From positions 62,001 through 126,000 of the forward strand of contig NZ_QGOL01000006.1 in assembly GCF_003259255.1 (NCBI RefSeq): a stretch of 64,000 nucleotides of DNA, in the 5' to 3' direction. The DNA comes from Algoriphagus litoralis. Its GTDB lineage: Bacteria; Bacteroidota; Bacteroidia; Cytophagales; Cyclobacteriaceae. A program made the translations under genes and the position numbers. The notes below the pieces were generated by a model. It was not told the DNA's origin. It made no database searches and was given only the letters and a program-made list of their open reading frames with translations. This document shows positions 27,681-37,150 of the stretch, piece by piece. Position 1 is the stretch's first letter; the number at the start of each line of letters is the position of its first letter.

Positions 27681-28481
27681 ATGATCTCTACTGTAAAAAT
27701 TGCCATTATCGGTTGCGGCAACCTTGGCGCTTCTATCGCAAATGGCCTCCTGATGCGAGCGGATTTTGATCCAAAAAATCTGACACTCACCAAAAGAAAT
27801 ACAGGTACACTAGCGGAATTCGAAGCAAAGGGAGTCCATGTACATACCGACAACCTGATCGCAGCCCAATACGCAGATATCGTATTGTTGGGAGTCAAGC
27901 CCTACAATGTGGCCAAGATCTTGGCGGAGATAAAACCTGCCTTGGATCCTAAAAAACAAATTATTGTTTCTCTGGCTACGGGTGTAACCTTGAAAGAAAT
28001 GTATGAGGTCATCGATGGTAAAACGGTAACATTTCGGGCCATGCCCAATATTGCTGCGGATATTCAGGAGTCAATCACCTGCATCTGCCAAGAGCAGGCC
28101 AATCCAAAAGAGATAGAGCTGATCACAGAATTATTCGATTCGATAGGATTTACCATTACCATTGACGAAAGTTTGATGGAGGCTGCGACCGTCTTGGGTG
28201 CATGTGGCATCGCCTATGTGCTTCGATTCATGCGTGCGATGATACAGGGAGGCATCCAAATCGGCTTCGATTCGGTAACTGCCAGCAAGATTGTAAACCA
28301 AACTGTAAAAGGCGCTGCTGAGCTGATGATTCAAAAAAACATCCATCCAGAAGCGGCAATAGATAAAGTAACTACTCCAAAGGGTTGCACCATCGTTGGC
28401 TTGAATGAAATGGAGCATCAGGGCTTCAGTTCGGCAATGGTACGAGGCGTCATAGCGAGTTACGAGAAAATTGAAAAGTAG
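27681..28481 (+). CDS. proC: pyrroline-5-carboxylate reductase
   Basis: A 266-residue enzyme started at the ATG at 27681; the frame is open 45 bases further upstream, but the sequence there does not fit the family. Rossmann motif IAIIGCGNLGASIANGLL at the N-terminus, LGVKPYN, FRAMPNIAA, and the C-terminal signature KVTTPKGCTIVGLNEME match ProC. It makes the last step of proline synthesis with NAD(P)H. It is a single gene followed by its own terminator. Confidence 0.95.
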   Translation: MISTVKIAIIGCGNLGASIANGLLMRADFDPKNLTLTKRNTGTLAEFEAKGVHVHTDNLIAAQYADIVLLGVKPYNVAKILAEIKPALDPKKQIIVSLATGVTLKEMYEVIDGKTVTFRAMPNIAADIQESITCICQEQANPKEIELITELFDSIGFTITIDESLMEAATVLGACGIAYVLRFMRAMIQGGIQIGFDSVTASKIVNQTVKGAAELMIQKNIHPEAAIDKVTTPKGCTIVGLNEMEHQGFSSAMVRGVIASYEKIEK

Positions 28482-28500
28482 CGTCCCCAGCCTACTTGCG

Positions 28501-28531
28501 AAGCCGTTGAATCCAATCAACGGCTTTTTTT
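28501..28531 (+). terminator. Rho-independent terminator after proC
   Basis: AGCCGTTGA (28502-28510) pairs with TCAACGGCT (28517-28525), followed by a run of T residues. Confidence 0.92.
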
Positions 28532-28694
28532 TATTTTTTTTTGAATTGGAAAAATCTAACTCCAGTCAGAAAAACCTGTAAGGAAGAGTTAAGCGACGAA
28601 TTTCATCTGGTAATTATCACTTAATTTATCAAAATATTACTATTACTTTAAAAAAGAATAATTTAAGGTTTGTTTTTCTTTTAAATGTTTTCAT

Positions 28695-28797
28695 TAGATT
28701 TGTCCCGGGTGATAAACAACTTTTGCTATTCCTTTTTCAGAGACTCGATTTTTAAGGGAAGGACTGTTTGGTATTTTTGCCTCCTTCCTTTTTTTAT
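28695..28797 (+). ncRNA. candidate small RNA in the proC-tlpA gap
   Basis: The 380-base space between proC and the next gene has no plausible reading frame. It contains TAGATTTG at 28695-28702, a match to the -7 element, with TTTG at 28669-28672 (22 bases apart). About 85 bases later a stem (GGAAGGA at 28757-28763 with TCCTTCC at 28782-28788) is followed by seven T residues. Promoter, short non-coding body and terminator together suggest a small RNA of about 85-90 bases starting near 28709. No known RNA family was recognised. Confidence 0.35.
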
Positions 28798-28809
28798 TTG
28801 ACATCATAA

Positions 28810-28843
28810 AAAAGCCTTCCAAAACTTAATTTGGAAGGCTTTT
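28810..28843. terminator. terminator for the thioredoxin-like gene, bidirectional
   Basis: A perfect 14-bp stem (AAAAGCCTTCCAAA with its complement at 28830-28843) and a six-base loop, 19 bases beyond the stop of the minus-strand gene. Confidence 0.92.
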
Positions 28844-28861
28844 ATTATGTAACAGGATTAC

Positions 28862-29974
28862 CTAGTCAAATAGCTCTGAAAGCTTTTGCTCCAAGCTAGG
28901 TCCCCTGAGATCCTTGGCAATTATTTTCCCATCGGGATCTATCATGTAGGTAGCTGGGATAGCCTGGATTTGATAGAGTTCGGCCGCAGCAGAATTGAAA
29001 TATTTCAAATCCGAAACCTGTGTCCAAGTCAATTGATCATCGGCGATGGCTTTCACCCAATCCTCTTTAGTCCGATCGAGAGAAACTCCAAAGACCTCAA
29101 ATCCTTTGTCTTTGTATTCATTATAAAGTCTGACCACATTGGGATTTTCCTGACGACAAGGCTTACACCAAGCTGCCCAAAAATCGATCAATACATATTT
29201 ACCCCTGAGATCAGACAGCTTGACAAGGGTTCCGTCAGGATTTGGCAACTCAATCTCAGGAGCGGGCTGACCTACCGAAAGAATCCGCATCTCATCCAAT
29301 TGCTGTTTCATTTGGAGGATTGAGATAGTACCTGGATAATTTTCATTAAGCTTAGCCACCAACTCATCAATAAAGGGAAAGTCATTTTTGGGATTCAAAA
29401 GGCCCACTGCTGCCAATGAAGCGAAGGAATCACCCATGCTTGTGATCATTTCTTTAACTTTTTCGGCCTGCTCATTTTCGAGTTTCATGGCCTGAGTCTG
29501 GATTACTTTAATGGCTTCTGCATCGTTTTTGCTCATCGCTTCATAGTAGGCCTCATTGAGCTTATTTACATCGACCTGATACGATTCCATGAGCTTTTCA
29601 ATCTTCAACATTTCCTTGGTGTCTTGAGAACCCTCAATGGCAAGGCTGGACGGATCCGAAAAATCATAGGTCACCGAGACGTCTTCTTTGTAAAGAGCAA
29701 GTCGCACAGATCGCTGACCATAAAGGTTCAATTCGTAAAAAGTCGGTGTATCTACTGTCAATTCATAGGAGAACTGTCCTGAGCCGTCTATTTCTAAGGT
29801 GTCCAACACCTTAGGTCTACTGTCCGTAAATTGGGAAAGTATAACGAGTCCCTCCGGCCTGTTTTCTATTTTTCCAGATATCTGGACCAATCCGTCGGTT
29901 GAAGATCCCTTTTCCCCACAGGAGAAAAAAGATAATATGGCTATTGCCCAAACTCCTATCATTTTGTAATTCAT
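28862..29974 (-). CDS. TlpA-like thiol-disulfide lipoprotein with DUF4369 domain
   Basis: A 370-residue lipoprotein (leader IGVWAIAILSFFSC, Cys at about residue 19). The N-terminal half is a DUF4369-type beta domain (ISGKIENRPEGLVILS), then a helical linker, then a C-terminal thioredoxin fold with VLIDFWAAWCKPCRQENP. The redox CKPC and the cis-proline segment QAIPATYMID identify a TlpA-family thiol-disulfide oxidoreductase acting outside the cytoplasm, probably in cytochrome-c or thiol repair. It is a single gene with its own terminator. Confidence 0.9.
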   Translation of the reverse strand: MNYKMIGVWAIAILSFFSCGEKGSSTDGLVQISGKIENRPEGLVILSQFTDSRPKVLDTLEIDGSGQFSYELTVDTPTFYELNLYGQRSVRLALYKEDVSVTYDFSDPSSLAIEGSQDTKEMLKIEKLMESYQVDVNKLNEAYYEAMSKNDAEAIKVIQTQAMKLENEQAEKVKEMITSMGDSFASLAAVGLLNPKNDFPFIDELVAKLNENYPGTISILQMKQQLDEMRILSVGQPAPEIELPNPDGTLVKLSDLRGKYVLIDFWAAWCKPCRQENPNVVRLYNEYKDKGFEVFGVSLDRTKEDWVKAIADDQLTWTQVSDLKYFNSAAAELYQIQAIPATYMIDPDGKIIAKDLRGPSLEQKLSELFD

Positions 29975-30026
29975 TTGTTTATAATTTGATTTATAGACCT
30001 AATCGACTCTGCCGGATGAAAGACTA

Positions 30027-30040
30027 ACTTCACGTGAAGT
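30027..30040. promoter_or_regulatory. 14-bp perfect palindrome between gatB and tlpA-like gene
   Basis: ACTTCACGTGAAGT reads the same on both strands. It lies 53 bases upstream of the tlpA-like start and downstream of the gatB stop, where an operator or a small terminator stem could sit. There is no adjacent T-run, so an operator is more likely. Confidence 0.4.
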
Positions 30041-30064
30041 CGTACAAATCCGACTTTTATCAGG

Positions 30065-31525
30065 TTAATTCTCCAATAATTCTGTCAAAAGTTTGGTCGC
30101 AACCTTGGGATCAGCTTTCCCATTGGATTTTTTCATTACTTGCCCCATAAACATCCCCAGCAAACCTTTTTTACCAGACTTGTATTCAGCTACTTTTGTT
30201 TTGTTTTCTGCCAAAACTGCTTCAATGACTGGCTTCAGTGAGCTTTCATCGCTTTCCTGAATCAGATTCAACCGGTGGGCGATTTCTAATGGAGATTCTT
30301 TTTGTGACTGAAGCAACTCTGAGAAAATAGTTTGCGAAGCTGCCGAAAAGGAAACCTTTTCACTCTCTACCAATGCTATAAGGCTTGCCAAAGTTTCCGC
30401 CGTAATCGGAAATTCAGCTACTTCCTTGCCTGTTTCATTCAAATAGGACTTCACCGGACCCATCATCCAATTGGAGGCGGCTTTGTAGTTGGATGTTTGG
30501 GTACACAGCCGATCAAACCACAGGGCTACATCCTTAGACTCACTTAGAAAATTAGCATCGTAAGCTGGGAGACCGTATTGCTCGACAAATTTGTCATACA
30601 ACTGTCGAGGCAAGGCTGGCATACTTACCTTGATGGAATTAAGCCACTCTTCAGAAATCACAATCGGACTCAAATCCGGCTCAGGGAAATAGCGGTAATC
30701 ATTCAGATCTTCTTTGGTACGCATACTGGCGGTAGTTCCTGTAGCCGCATCAAAAGTCCTAGTTTCCGAAATCACCTCTTCTCCTGCCTCCAGCAAGTGA
30801 ATGATGCGCTCGTGCTCATGCTCGATGGCCCTAGCCACATTTCGGAAAGAGTTCATATTTTTCACCTCTACCTTTTTGCCATATTCAGATGCCCCTTTGA
30901 GCATGACCGATACGTTAGCATCGCAGCGCAGGGATCCTTCTTCCATATTCCCATCGCAGACATCCAAATATTTGACCAGTTTTTTGATTTCGGCAAGGAA
31001 TGCATAAGCCTCCTCGGGAGTTCTCAGATCAGGTTCGGTCACGATCTCGATCAAAGGTGTCCCGGCTCTATTGAAATCCACGAGTGTATCCGTCTCTCCG
31101 GCTAGGTGTATCGATTTCCCCGCATCTTCTTCCATGTGAATCCGATTCAGCTTCACGGACTTTTGGGATCCGTCTGCCAATTCGATAGGCACAAATCCTC
31201 CTACACAGATTGGGCCTTTGTCTTGGGTGATTTGATAGCCTTTTGGCAGGTCAGGGTAGAAGTAGTTTTTTCGGGAGAAAATATTCCATCGGGTAATCTC
31301 ACAATTACAAGCCAATCCCATTCGTACTGCAAACTCTACTGCTTTTTTATTGACTTTTGGCAGAGTGCCTGGGTGGCCCAGCGTAATGGCAGATATAAGG
31401 GTATTGGGGAGTTTTCCGTATTCGTTGGAATCTGAGGAATACATTTTACTCTCCGTCAGCAACTGGGCATGGACTTCCAGGCCGATTACCAACTGATATT
31501 TATTCCTGAGTTCTTCACTTAACAT
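30065..31525 (-). CDS. gatB: Asp/Glu-tRNA amidotransferase subunit B
   Basis: A 486-residue GatB. The N-terminal catalytic cradle has VIGLEVHAQL, the GHPGTLPKVN loop, YFYPDLPKGYQI, HMEEDAGKSIH, DFNRAGTPLIEIVTEPD and MEEGSLRCDANVSV; the C-terminal YqeY-like tail (GLLGMFMGQVMKKSNGKADP) binds tRNA. With GatA and GatC it amidates mischarged Glu-tRNA(Gln) or Asp-tRNA(Asn). It follows alaS by 18 bases, so the two translation genes are probably co-transcribed. gatA and gatC are elsewhere. Confidence 0.97.
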   Translation of the reverse strand: MLSEELRNKYQLVIGLEVHAQLLTESKMYSSDSNEYGKLPNTLISAITLGHPGTLPKVNKKAVEFAVRMGLACNCEITRWNIFSRKNYFYPDLPKGYQITQDKGPICVGGFVPIELADGSQKSVKLNRIHMEEDAGKSIHLAGETDTLVDFNRAGTPLIEIVTEPDLRTPEEAYAFLAEIKKLVKYLDVCDGNMEEGSLRCDANVSVMLKGASEYGKKVEVKNMNSFRNVARAIEHEHERIIHLLEAGEEVISETRTFDAATGTTASMRTKEDLNDYRYFPEPDLSPIVISEEWLNSIKVSMPALPRQLYDKFVEQYGLPAYDANFLSESKDVALWFDRLCTQTSNYKAASNWMMGPVKSYLNETGKEVAEFPITAETLASLIALVESEKVSFSAASQTIFSELLQSQKESPLEIAHRLNLIQESDESSLKPVIEAVLAENKTKVAEYKSGKKGLLGMFMGQVMKKSNGKADPKVATKLLTELLEN

Positions 31526-31543
31526 TTTCCTGTCGATCAGCGA

Positions 31544-34168
31544 TTACAAAAACATTTCTTTAGCCTTGGCTACTACATTCTCCAGACCGGAGAGATCTTT
31601 TCCCCCGGCAGTAGCGAAGAAAGCTTGACCTCCACCTCCACCTTGGATTTCTTTGGCAAGCTCGCGGACAATCTGTCCGGCATTGAATCCTTTGGAGGCA
31701 ATTAGTGCATCCTCCAAAATGACGGCCACTTGAGGTTTGCCTTCTATTTCTCCGGCCAAGATAATCAGGGCATTGGAAATATCGTTTTTGAGCTCATAGG
31801 CCAATTTTTTCAAAGAATCGGCATTCGGCAAGTCCACCCGGGCAATGACCACATTGACTCCATCCTTTTCAATAATCTGATTCAAAAGCTCTTTTTTCAC
31901 TCCAGAAGCTTTTTCTAGGTGAAGCGCCTCCACTTCCTTTCTTAGGTCATTGCGCTCTTGGATCAAGCCTTCAATGGCTTTTTTCACGTCTTTTGGATTT
32001 TTCATCAAATCCTCAATTTCCCGCAACAATGTCTCCTGCTGACGCAAATAGGACTCAGCTGCCTTTGACGTGATGGCTTCGATTCTCCTTACCCCTGCAG
32101 AAATTGATCCTTCCGAAGTGATCTTGAATAAACCGATCTGACTTGTAGTCGGAACGTGCGTACCTCCGCAAAGTTCTACAGAGAAATTCTTATCAAATGT
32201 GATCACACGCACAAAATCCCCATATTTTTCACCAAAAAGGGCTGTGGCTCCCATCCTTTTAGCCTCCTCGATCGGCACATTGCGCTGCTCGATGAGCGGG
32301 ATATTTTCCCGCACTTTGGTATTGACTATGTCCTCTACTTTTGCAATCTCTTCCTCGGTCATTTTTCCAAAGTGTGAGAAGTCAAAGCGAAGCAAATTTT
32401 CATTTACCAAAGATCCACGCTGCTGAATATGGTCACCCAGGACCTCCTTCAAAGCGGACTGAAGCAAGTGTGTCGCAGAGTGATTATTCATCGTCAGATA
32501 TCGCTTTTCGCGATCTACCTCAGACGAAAATCTTGCCTCAGGATGTTGAGGAAGTTTTTCTACAAAGTGGACGATCAGGTCATTTTCTTTTTTGGTATCG
32601 ATGACACGGATTTTTTCCGAATCAGAAATCAACCAACCAGTATCGCCGATTTGCCCGCCGCTTTCGGCATAAAACGGCGTCTTGTCCAATACCAGTTGGT
32701 ACCGATCGCCTTTCTTATCCGAGATCGTGCGATGCTTGATGATATGGGAATAAGCCTCAGTGAAGTCATACCCAATAAACTCCACACCTGTATCTTCATG
32801 GACCAAAACCCAATCGCCTGTCTCCTGCTCGGAAGCGGCACGGGAACGGGTCTTTTGCTTTTCCATTTCTTCGGCAAATCCCTTTTCATCTACAGAGAGC
32901 CCATTTTCTCGTGCAATCAGAGAAGTCAGATCCAATGGGAAACCAAACGTATCGTAAAGTTCAAAAGCAGTTTTGCCCGAAATCACTCCTTCGCCTTTTG
33001 CGGTCAATTCTGATTTGATGGATTCGAGCATTTTCAGGCCGTGATCAAGTGTCCGAAGGAAGGAAGTCTCTTCCTCAAAAATCACTTTTGCAATGAATTC
33101 CTGCTGCTGTCTGACTTCTGGAAAAATATCTCCAAAGTACTCGGCGATTAGCGGAGTCAGTTCAAACAAAAATGGCTGCTGCATTCCCAAAAATGTATAG
33201 CCATACCGCACTGCTCTTCTCAGAATCCGACGGATTACATATCCAGCTTTGTTATTGGATGGAATCTGCCCATCTGCAATGGTAAAAGAAATCGCCCGGA
33301 TATGATCTACAATGACCCGGAAAGCAATGTCTGTCTGCTCGTCAAGTCCATAAGTTTTGCCGGATTTCTTTGCAATCGCATCCAAAAACGGTGTGAATAG
33401 ATCCGTGTCATAATTTGAGGATTTCATCTGAATGGCTCTAACCAACCGCTCGAAGCCCATTCCCGTGTCCACATGCTTGGCGGGAAGTTCTTTCAGACTG
33501 CCATCTGCCAACCGGTTGAACTGCATGAATACCAAATTCCAGATTTCGATGACTTGGGGATGATCATTGTTGACCAAGTCTCTGCCTGGTACCTTTGCGA
33601 TCTCGGCTTCAGATCTGAGATCCACATGAATCTCCGAGCAAGGCCCACAAGGTCCGGTGTCACCCATTTCCCAAAAATTATCCTTTTTGGATCCCAAAAT
33701 GATCCGGTCTTCAGGGACGATCTTACTCCAAAGTGCTGCAGCTTCTACGTCCTTTTCCAATTTGTCCCCCTCATCTCCCTGAAATACGGAAACGTATAAG
33801 CGGTCTTTTGGCAGCTTGTAAACTTCAGTCAAAAGCTCCCAAGCCCACTGGATGGCCTCTTTTTTGAAATAATCTCCAAAGGACCAGTTGCCCAACATCT
33901 CAAACATGGTGTGGTGGTAGGTATCTACCCCTACTTCTTCCAGATCATTGTGCTTTCCGCTGACGCGAAGACATTTTTGGGAATTGGCAACCCGTGGATA
34001 TTTGGCAATTTCGTTGCCGAGAAAAGCATCCTTAAACTGGTTCATCCCCGCATTGGTAAACATCAGCGTTGGGTCATTTTTGACCACAATCGGTGAGGAA
34101 GGAACGTACTGGTGCTGTTTGGATTGGAAAAACTCTATGAAGGTACTCCGGATTTTCTTTGCTTCCAT
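31544..34168 (-). CDS. alaS: alanine-tRNA ligase
   Basis: An 874-residue class II synthetase of normal length. The catalytic domain starts with FIEFFQSKQHQYVPSSP and has TFTNAGM-type MFTNAGMNQFKD and GNWSFGDYFK. The editing domain carries the zinc ligands in HSATHLLQSAL and CGGTHV. The C-terminal coiled coil and DHHA1-like region ends in GGGGGQAFFATAGG. It charges tRNA(Ala) and edits Ser/Gly mischarges. The short palindrome GGCCTCGCTAGGCC at 34209-34222 lies in its leader. Confidence 0.97.
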   Translation of the reverse strand: MEAKKIRSTFIEFFQSKQHQYVPSSPIVVKNDPTLMFTNAGMNQFKDAFLGNEIAKYPRVANSQKCLRVSGKHNDLEEVGVDTYHHTMFEMLGNWSFGDYFKKEAIQWAWELLTEVYKLPKDRLYVSVFQGDEGDKLEKDVEAAALWSKIVPEDRIILGSKKDNFWEMGDTGPCGPCSEIHVDLRSEAEIAKVPGRDLVNNDHPQVIEIWNLVFMQFNRLADGSLKELPAKHVDTGMGFERLVRAIQMKSSNYDTDLFTPFLDAIAKKSGKTYGLDEQTDIAFRVIVDHIRAISFTIADGQIPSNNKAGYVIRRILRRAVRYGYTFLGMQQPFLFELTPLIAEYFGDIFPEVRQQQEFIAKVIFEEETSFLRTLDHGLKMLESIKSELTAKGEGVISGKTAFELYDTFGFPLDLTSLIARENGLSVDEKGFAEEMEKQKTRSRAASEQETGDWVLVHEDTGVEFIGYDFTEAYSHIIKHRTISDKKGDRYQLVLDKTPFYAESGGQIGDTGWLISDSEKIRVIDTKKENDLIVHFVEKLPQHPEARFSSEVDREKRYLTMNNHSATHLLQSALKEVLGDHIQQRGSLVNENLLRFDFSHFGKMTEEEIAKVEDIVNTKVRENIPLIEQRNVPIEEAKRMGATALFGEKYGDFVRVITFDKNFSVELCGGTHVPTTSQIGLFKITSEGSISAGVRRIEAITSKAAESYLRQQETLLREIEDLMKNPKDVKKAIEGLIQERNDLRKEVEALHLEKASGVKKELLNQIIEKDGVNVVIARVDLPNADSLKKLAYELKNDISNALIILAGEIEGKPQVAVILEDALIASKGFNAGQIVRELAKEIQGGGGGQAFFATAGGKDLSGLENVVAKAKEMFL

Positions 34169-34332
34169 GGAAGGTCTGAGGTGCAGAAAGTTCTAATTCT
34201 AAATTGAAGGCCTCGCTAGGCCATTTTATCGGGTGACAAAATTAATAGAAAAGGCGGGCTTCTGAGCATCGAATTCTGTATTTTGAAGAATTTAGACAAT
34301 AGAATCAGATGTCAAAATGCAAGATTTTAGAA

Positions 34333-34374
34333 CTTGTGGCATCTTGTATCTAATGTCTTGTGTCTAAAGTCTTG
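34333..34374. repeat. imperfect 14-bp tandem repeat
   Basis: Three consecutive 14-base units, CTTGTGGCATCTTG, TATCTAATGTCTTG and TGTCTAAAGTCTTG, lie in the spacer between alaS and the next gene. The last two differ at two positions. Related CTTG/TCTAA words continue on both sides. It resembles low-complexity intergenic repeats of this bacterial group. Confidence 0.6.
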
Positions 34375-34427
34375 CTACTTGATGCTTCCTTTTTACTTTT
34401 AGATTTTAAATGATAAAACTGTAGCAC

Positions 34428-35537
34428 ATGTCCTACCTAAACCAAATCACTTCCCCTACGCTTTTAATCAACGAGCAACTTACACGGGCCAATATCAAAC
34501 GAATGGCAGATAAGGCAGCCCGAAACGGCAAAAAACTCGTCCCTCATTGGAAAACCGCCCAATCCCATGAGATTGGAAACTGGGCCAAAGCGTACGGAAT
34601 CAAGGAAGTGACTGCATCCTCCATCAAGCTGGCTGAATACCTCTGTGGACAGGGTTGGGAGAATATTCATATTGCTTTTCCATTTAATATCCTCGAAATA
34701 CCGCGATTGAACTACCTCGCGGCCAACCAATCCCTTTCCGTACAAGTGGTAAATCCGGTGACTGCCCAAAAGCTTGCCGACGAACTCGCTCATGAGGTGG
34801 GATTTTTTATAGAAGTAGATGCTGGCTATGGACGGACAGGTGTGCACATTGCCGACTTTGGAACGATGGAAAGTATTCTCCGGATCGCGGCGAGTTCTGA
34901 CAAATTGAATTTCAAAGGATTTTACCTCCATCCGGGACATACCTATTACACTCCTGATAAGGCTGGAATCTACGAACAGAGCCGACAGGCCTTACACATG
35001 CTGAAAATGAAATACCAATCGGAATTTCCGGGACTGGTGACTCGGGTTGGGGATACGCCTGGCTGCGCTGTAACGGAGGACTTTGGTGATGTGGATGAAC
35101 TTGGACCGGGCAATTTTGTCTTTTTTGACCTGATGCAGGCCGAGCTTGGAAGCTGCAGCAAAGAAGATATTTCAGTCTGTCTGGCTGTTCCGGTCGTGGA
35201 TATCAATCAGGAGCGAAAAGAAATTCTGGTTCATGGAGGAGGCGTACATCTGGCAAAAGACGTTTTGGTTGACGCCAATGGGAATAAAAATTTCGGAGAG
35301 GTGGTATTTCTTGATGAAAAAGGCTGGACGATTCCCGCTGATCGGTCTTACCTGAAAAGTATTTCTCAGGAACATGGTCTAATTAAAGCTTCAGATTCTT
35401 TAATGGCAACAGTGAAGGTTGGAGATTTGCTTGGGATTTTACCGGTCCATTCCTGCATGACGGCAGATTGTATGGGAGAATACTTGAGTTTGGAAGGAAA
35501 GAAAATTGATCACTGCGAAGGGGCTTCCTGGAAATGA
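34428..35537 (+). CDS. DSD1-family PLP enzyme (D-threonine aldolase / D-serine dehydratase-like)
   Basis: A 369-residue fold-type III PLP enzyme. The PLP lysine is in LVPHWKTAQS (about residue 43). Later come FIEVDAGYGRTGV, LHPGHTY and TRVGDTPGCA. The C-terminal PVHSCMTADCM provides the His and Cys zinc ligands typical of D-serine dehydratase-like domains. It would cleave or dehydrate a D-hydroxyamino acid in the cytoplasm. Substrate (D-Thr, D-Ser, 3-hydroxy-D-Asp) cannot be settled from the sequence. It is a single gene. Confidence 0.88.
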   Translation: MSYLNQITSPTLLINEQLTRANIKRMADKAARNGKKLVPHWKTAQSHEIGNWAKAYGIKEVTASSIKLAEYLCGQGWENIHIAFPFNILEIPRLNYLAANQSLSVQVVNPVTAQKLADELAHEVGFFIEVDAGYGRTGVHIADFGTMESILRIAASSDKLNFKGFYLHPGHTYYTPDKAGIYEQSRQALHMLKMKYQSEFPGLVTRVGDTPGCAVTEDFGDVDELGPGNFVFFDLMQAELGSCSKEDISVCLAVPVVDINQERKEILVHGGGVHLAKDVLVDANGNKNFGEVVFLDEKGWTIPADRSYLKSISQEHGLIKASDSLMATVKVGDLLGILPVHSCMTADCMGEYLSLEGKKIDHCEGASWK

Positions 35538-35651
35538 AGTTACCAGAGAGCGGTTTTTGATTTCACAGAAAAAATTCTGGACACGGAATAAAGCCTCTAT
35601 TCAATTTCACTGAATTTAAGATATTTACTAACTCAATCCTTACAATTAGTC

Positions 35652-36155
35652 ATGCATCCTCCATTAGAAATCTCATTGAACCTCCCAGTGTCTGCAGCCG
35701 CTGCTTTTGAGTTTTTTGCCAAAAAAGAACATATGGCAAACTGGTGGGGGCCTTCCGGAATGGAAATTGAAATCAAAACATTTGAATTCAAACCCGGAGG
35801 CACATTCCACTATGTACTCCGTGCTGGAAATGGCTTCGAAATGTGGGGGAAATTTCACTACCTAGAGATAGAAAAGCCCGGAAGAGTTACGCTACTTAAT
35901 TCATTCTCCAATCCTGCGGGAGATACGGTTCCTGCTCCAGAAGTTCCATTTGGTGCGGATTGGCCCCTGGAAATGTGGACCGAATACCGGTTTATCGATT
36001 CGGGCGACCACTGCGAACTCAAGCTGATTTCTCATCCCCATCATGCTTCAGCAGCTTCTCAAGACCTGTTTGCCAAAAACCATGACAACATGAAATTGGG
36101 CTTCAAAGGGACATTTGACAAATTAAAATCCTATATTGTAGAAGCTAAGTTATAA
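35652..36155 (+). CDS. SRPBCC/AHSA1 domain protein
   Basis: A 167-residue protein of the START/SRPBCC fold, AHSA1-like: SLNLPVSAAAAFEFFAKKEHMANWWGP-type opening (the NWWGP motif is diagnostic), FKPGGTFHYV, and WTEYRFID in the core. The family binds hydrophobic ligands; the role here is unknown. The stop is followed after 43 bases by another short gene on the same strand. Confidence 0.9.
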   Translation: MHPPLEISLNLPVSAAAAFEFFAKKEHMANWWGPSGMEIEIKTFEFKPGGTFHYVLRAGNGFEMWGKFHYLEIEKPGRVTLLNSFSNPAGDTVPAPEVPFGADWPLEMWTEYRFIDSGDHCELKLISHPHHASAASQDLFAKNHDNMKLGFKGTFDKLKSYIVEAKL

Positions 36156-36198
36156 TCCAAACCATCCGGCCTTCTACTCTTATTTACCCAACGAATCT

Positions 36199-36399
36199 GT
36201 GACACAATCCTCCACCATCGATCCAGGCACTGCGGCCTTCCTCACTTTTCTGATTCCAGGATGGGGACAGATGCGCCGCGGGAAAATCAAAGTTGGTTTG
36301 ATTTGGATGGCGGTAGTGATTATTGGCTATTTTTTGATGATCATTCCAGGTTTACTATTACACCTCGTCTGCATGCTTGATGCTTATTTTAGAGATTGA
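36199..36399 (+). CDS. small TM2-like membrane protein
   Basis: A 66-residue protein from a GTG start: TAAFLTFLIPGWGQMRRGK followed by IWMAVVIIGYFLMIIPGLLLHLVCML. The PGWGQ-x-RRGK pattern before paired helices is common in small TM2/DUF5683-type inner-membrane proteins. Function unknown. Confidence 0.75.
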   Translation: MTQSSTIDPGTAAFLTFLIPGWGQMRRGKIKVGLIWMAVVIIGYFLMIIPGLLLHLVCMLDAYFRD

Positions 36400-36552
36400 T
36401 GAGTTCGGTCAAAAATCTTTAGAATTTCTTCCAGGTCCGCTTCAATCCTAGTTGAAACTTTCCTTTCTACAAAAGAAAAACTCAGCCATTGATGCAGGGA
36501 TAAAACTGAGTGGTATTTTCATTACTTTTCGAGCAAAAAACTCCCATTTCCC

Positions 36553-36912
36553 ATGTCAGGATTTATCATTGGTCGAATCAAAAGCATCAAGTACGCAGTG
36601 AAAGGATTTCTCCTCTTGCTGACCACCGAGAATGCTATAATTACACAAAGCATCATCGCTTTGGTATTTATTGGATTGGGCTTTTATTTTGAGATCGATC
36701 GGGTGGATTGGGCGCTCCAGTTTCTGGCAATCGGACTCGTCCTAGCCATTGAAAGTCTGAATACGGCCGTCGAAAAAGTATGCGATTTTATTCATCCTGA
36801 TTACCATGAGAAAATTGGCTTTATCAAAGACGTTGCTTCTGGATCAGTCACTTTTGCTGCCTTGACTTCTTTTGCGATCGCAGTGCTTATTTATGGGAAA
36901 TACTTTTTCTAA
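36553..36912 (+). CDS. dgkA: diacylglycerol/undecaprenol kinase
   Basis: A 119-residue integral-membrane kinase. It has three membrane helices, the catalytic AIESLNTAVEKVCDFIH stretch (E-x-x-N-T-A-x-E-x-x-x-D) and KDVASGSVTFA, matching the Gram-positive-like DgkA/UndPK family (residues about 71-98). It phosphorylates undecaprenol or diacylglycerol, recycling lipid carrier for envelope glycans. Confidence 0.93.
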   Translation: MSGFIIGRIKSIKYAVKGFLLLLTTENAIITQSIIALVFIGLGFYFEIDRVDWALQFLAIGLVLAIESLNTAVEKVCDFIHPDYHEKIGFIKDVASGSVTFAALTSFAIAVLIYGKYFF

Positions 36913-37150
36913 AGACGCAAATCCAATCTTCTTTTTTCTAGAAAGAAACAATTCAACCGATTAGATAAGGCAAACTGAAATATTCCAACCGGAATAAATA
37001 TTTGTTTTGAAACCTATAACTATTCATTTTCAGAATAGTTATATAATCTTAATGAATTGTATAAAATAATTGATTGAATATACTTCGAGTTCTCGCAACC
37101 TGCGAGTATTGCTTTCGTTGGGAGGGGTAGTACATCTTATTCAAATTAAA

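Noticed and set aside
34209..34222. GGCCTCGCTAGGCC palindrome in the alaS leader
   Set aside because: Only a short stem with no T-run or conserved riboswitch features; not enough for a regulatory call.
34290..34385. Short-period repeat considered as CRISPR or VNTR
   Set aside because: Units of 14 bases without spacers, and only about three copies; a simple intergenic repeat.
37079..37110. Hairpin CTCGCA/TGCGAG upstream of 37151
   Set aside because: Six-base stem with three-base loop, probably chance; not linked to a start codon or terminator.
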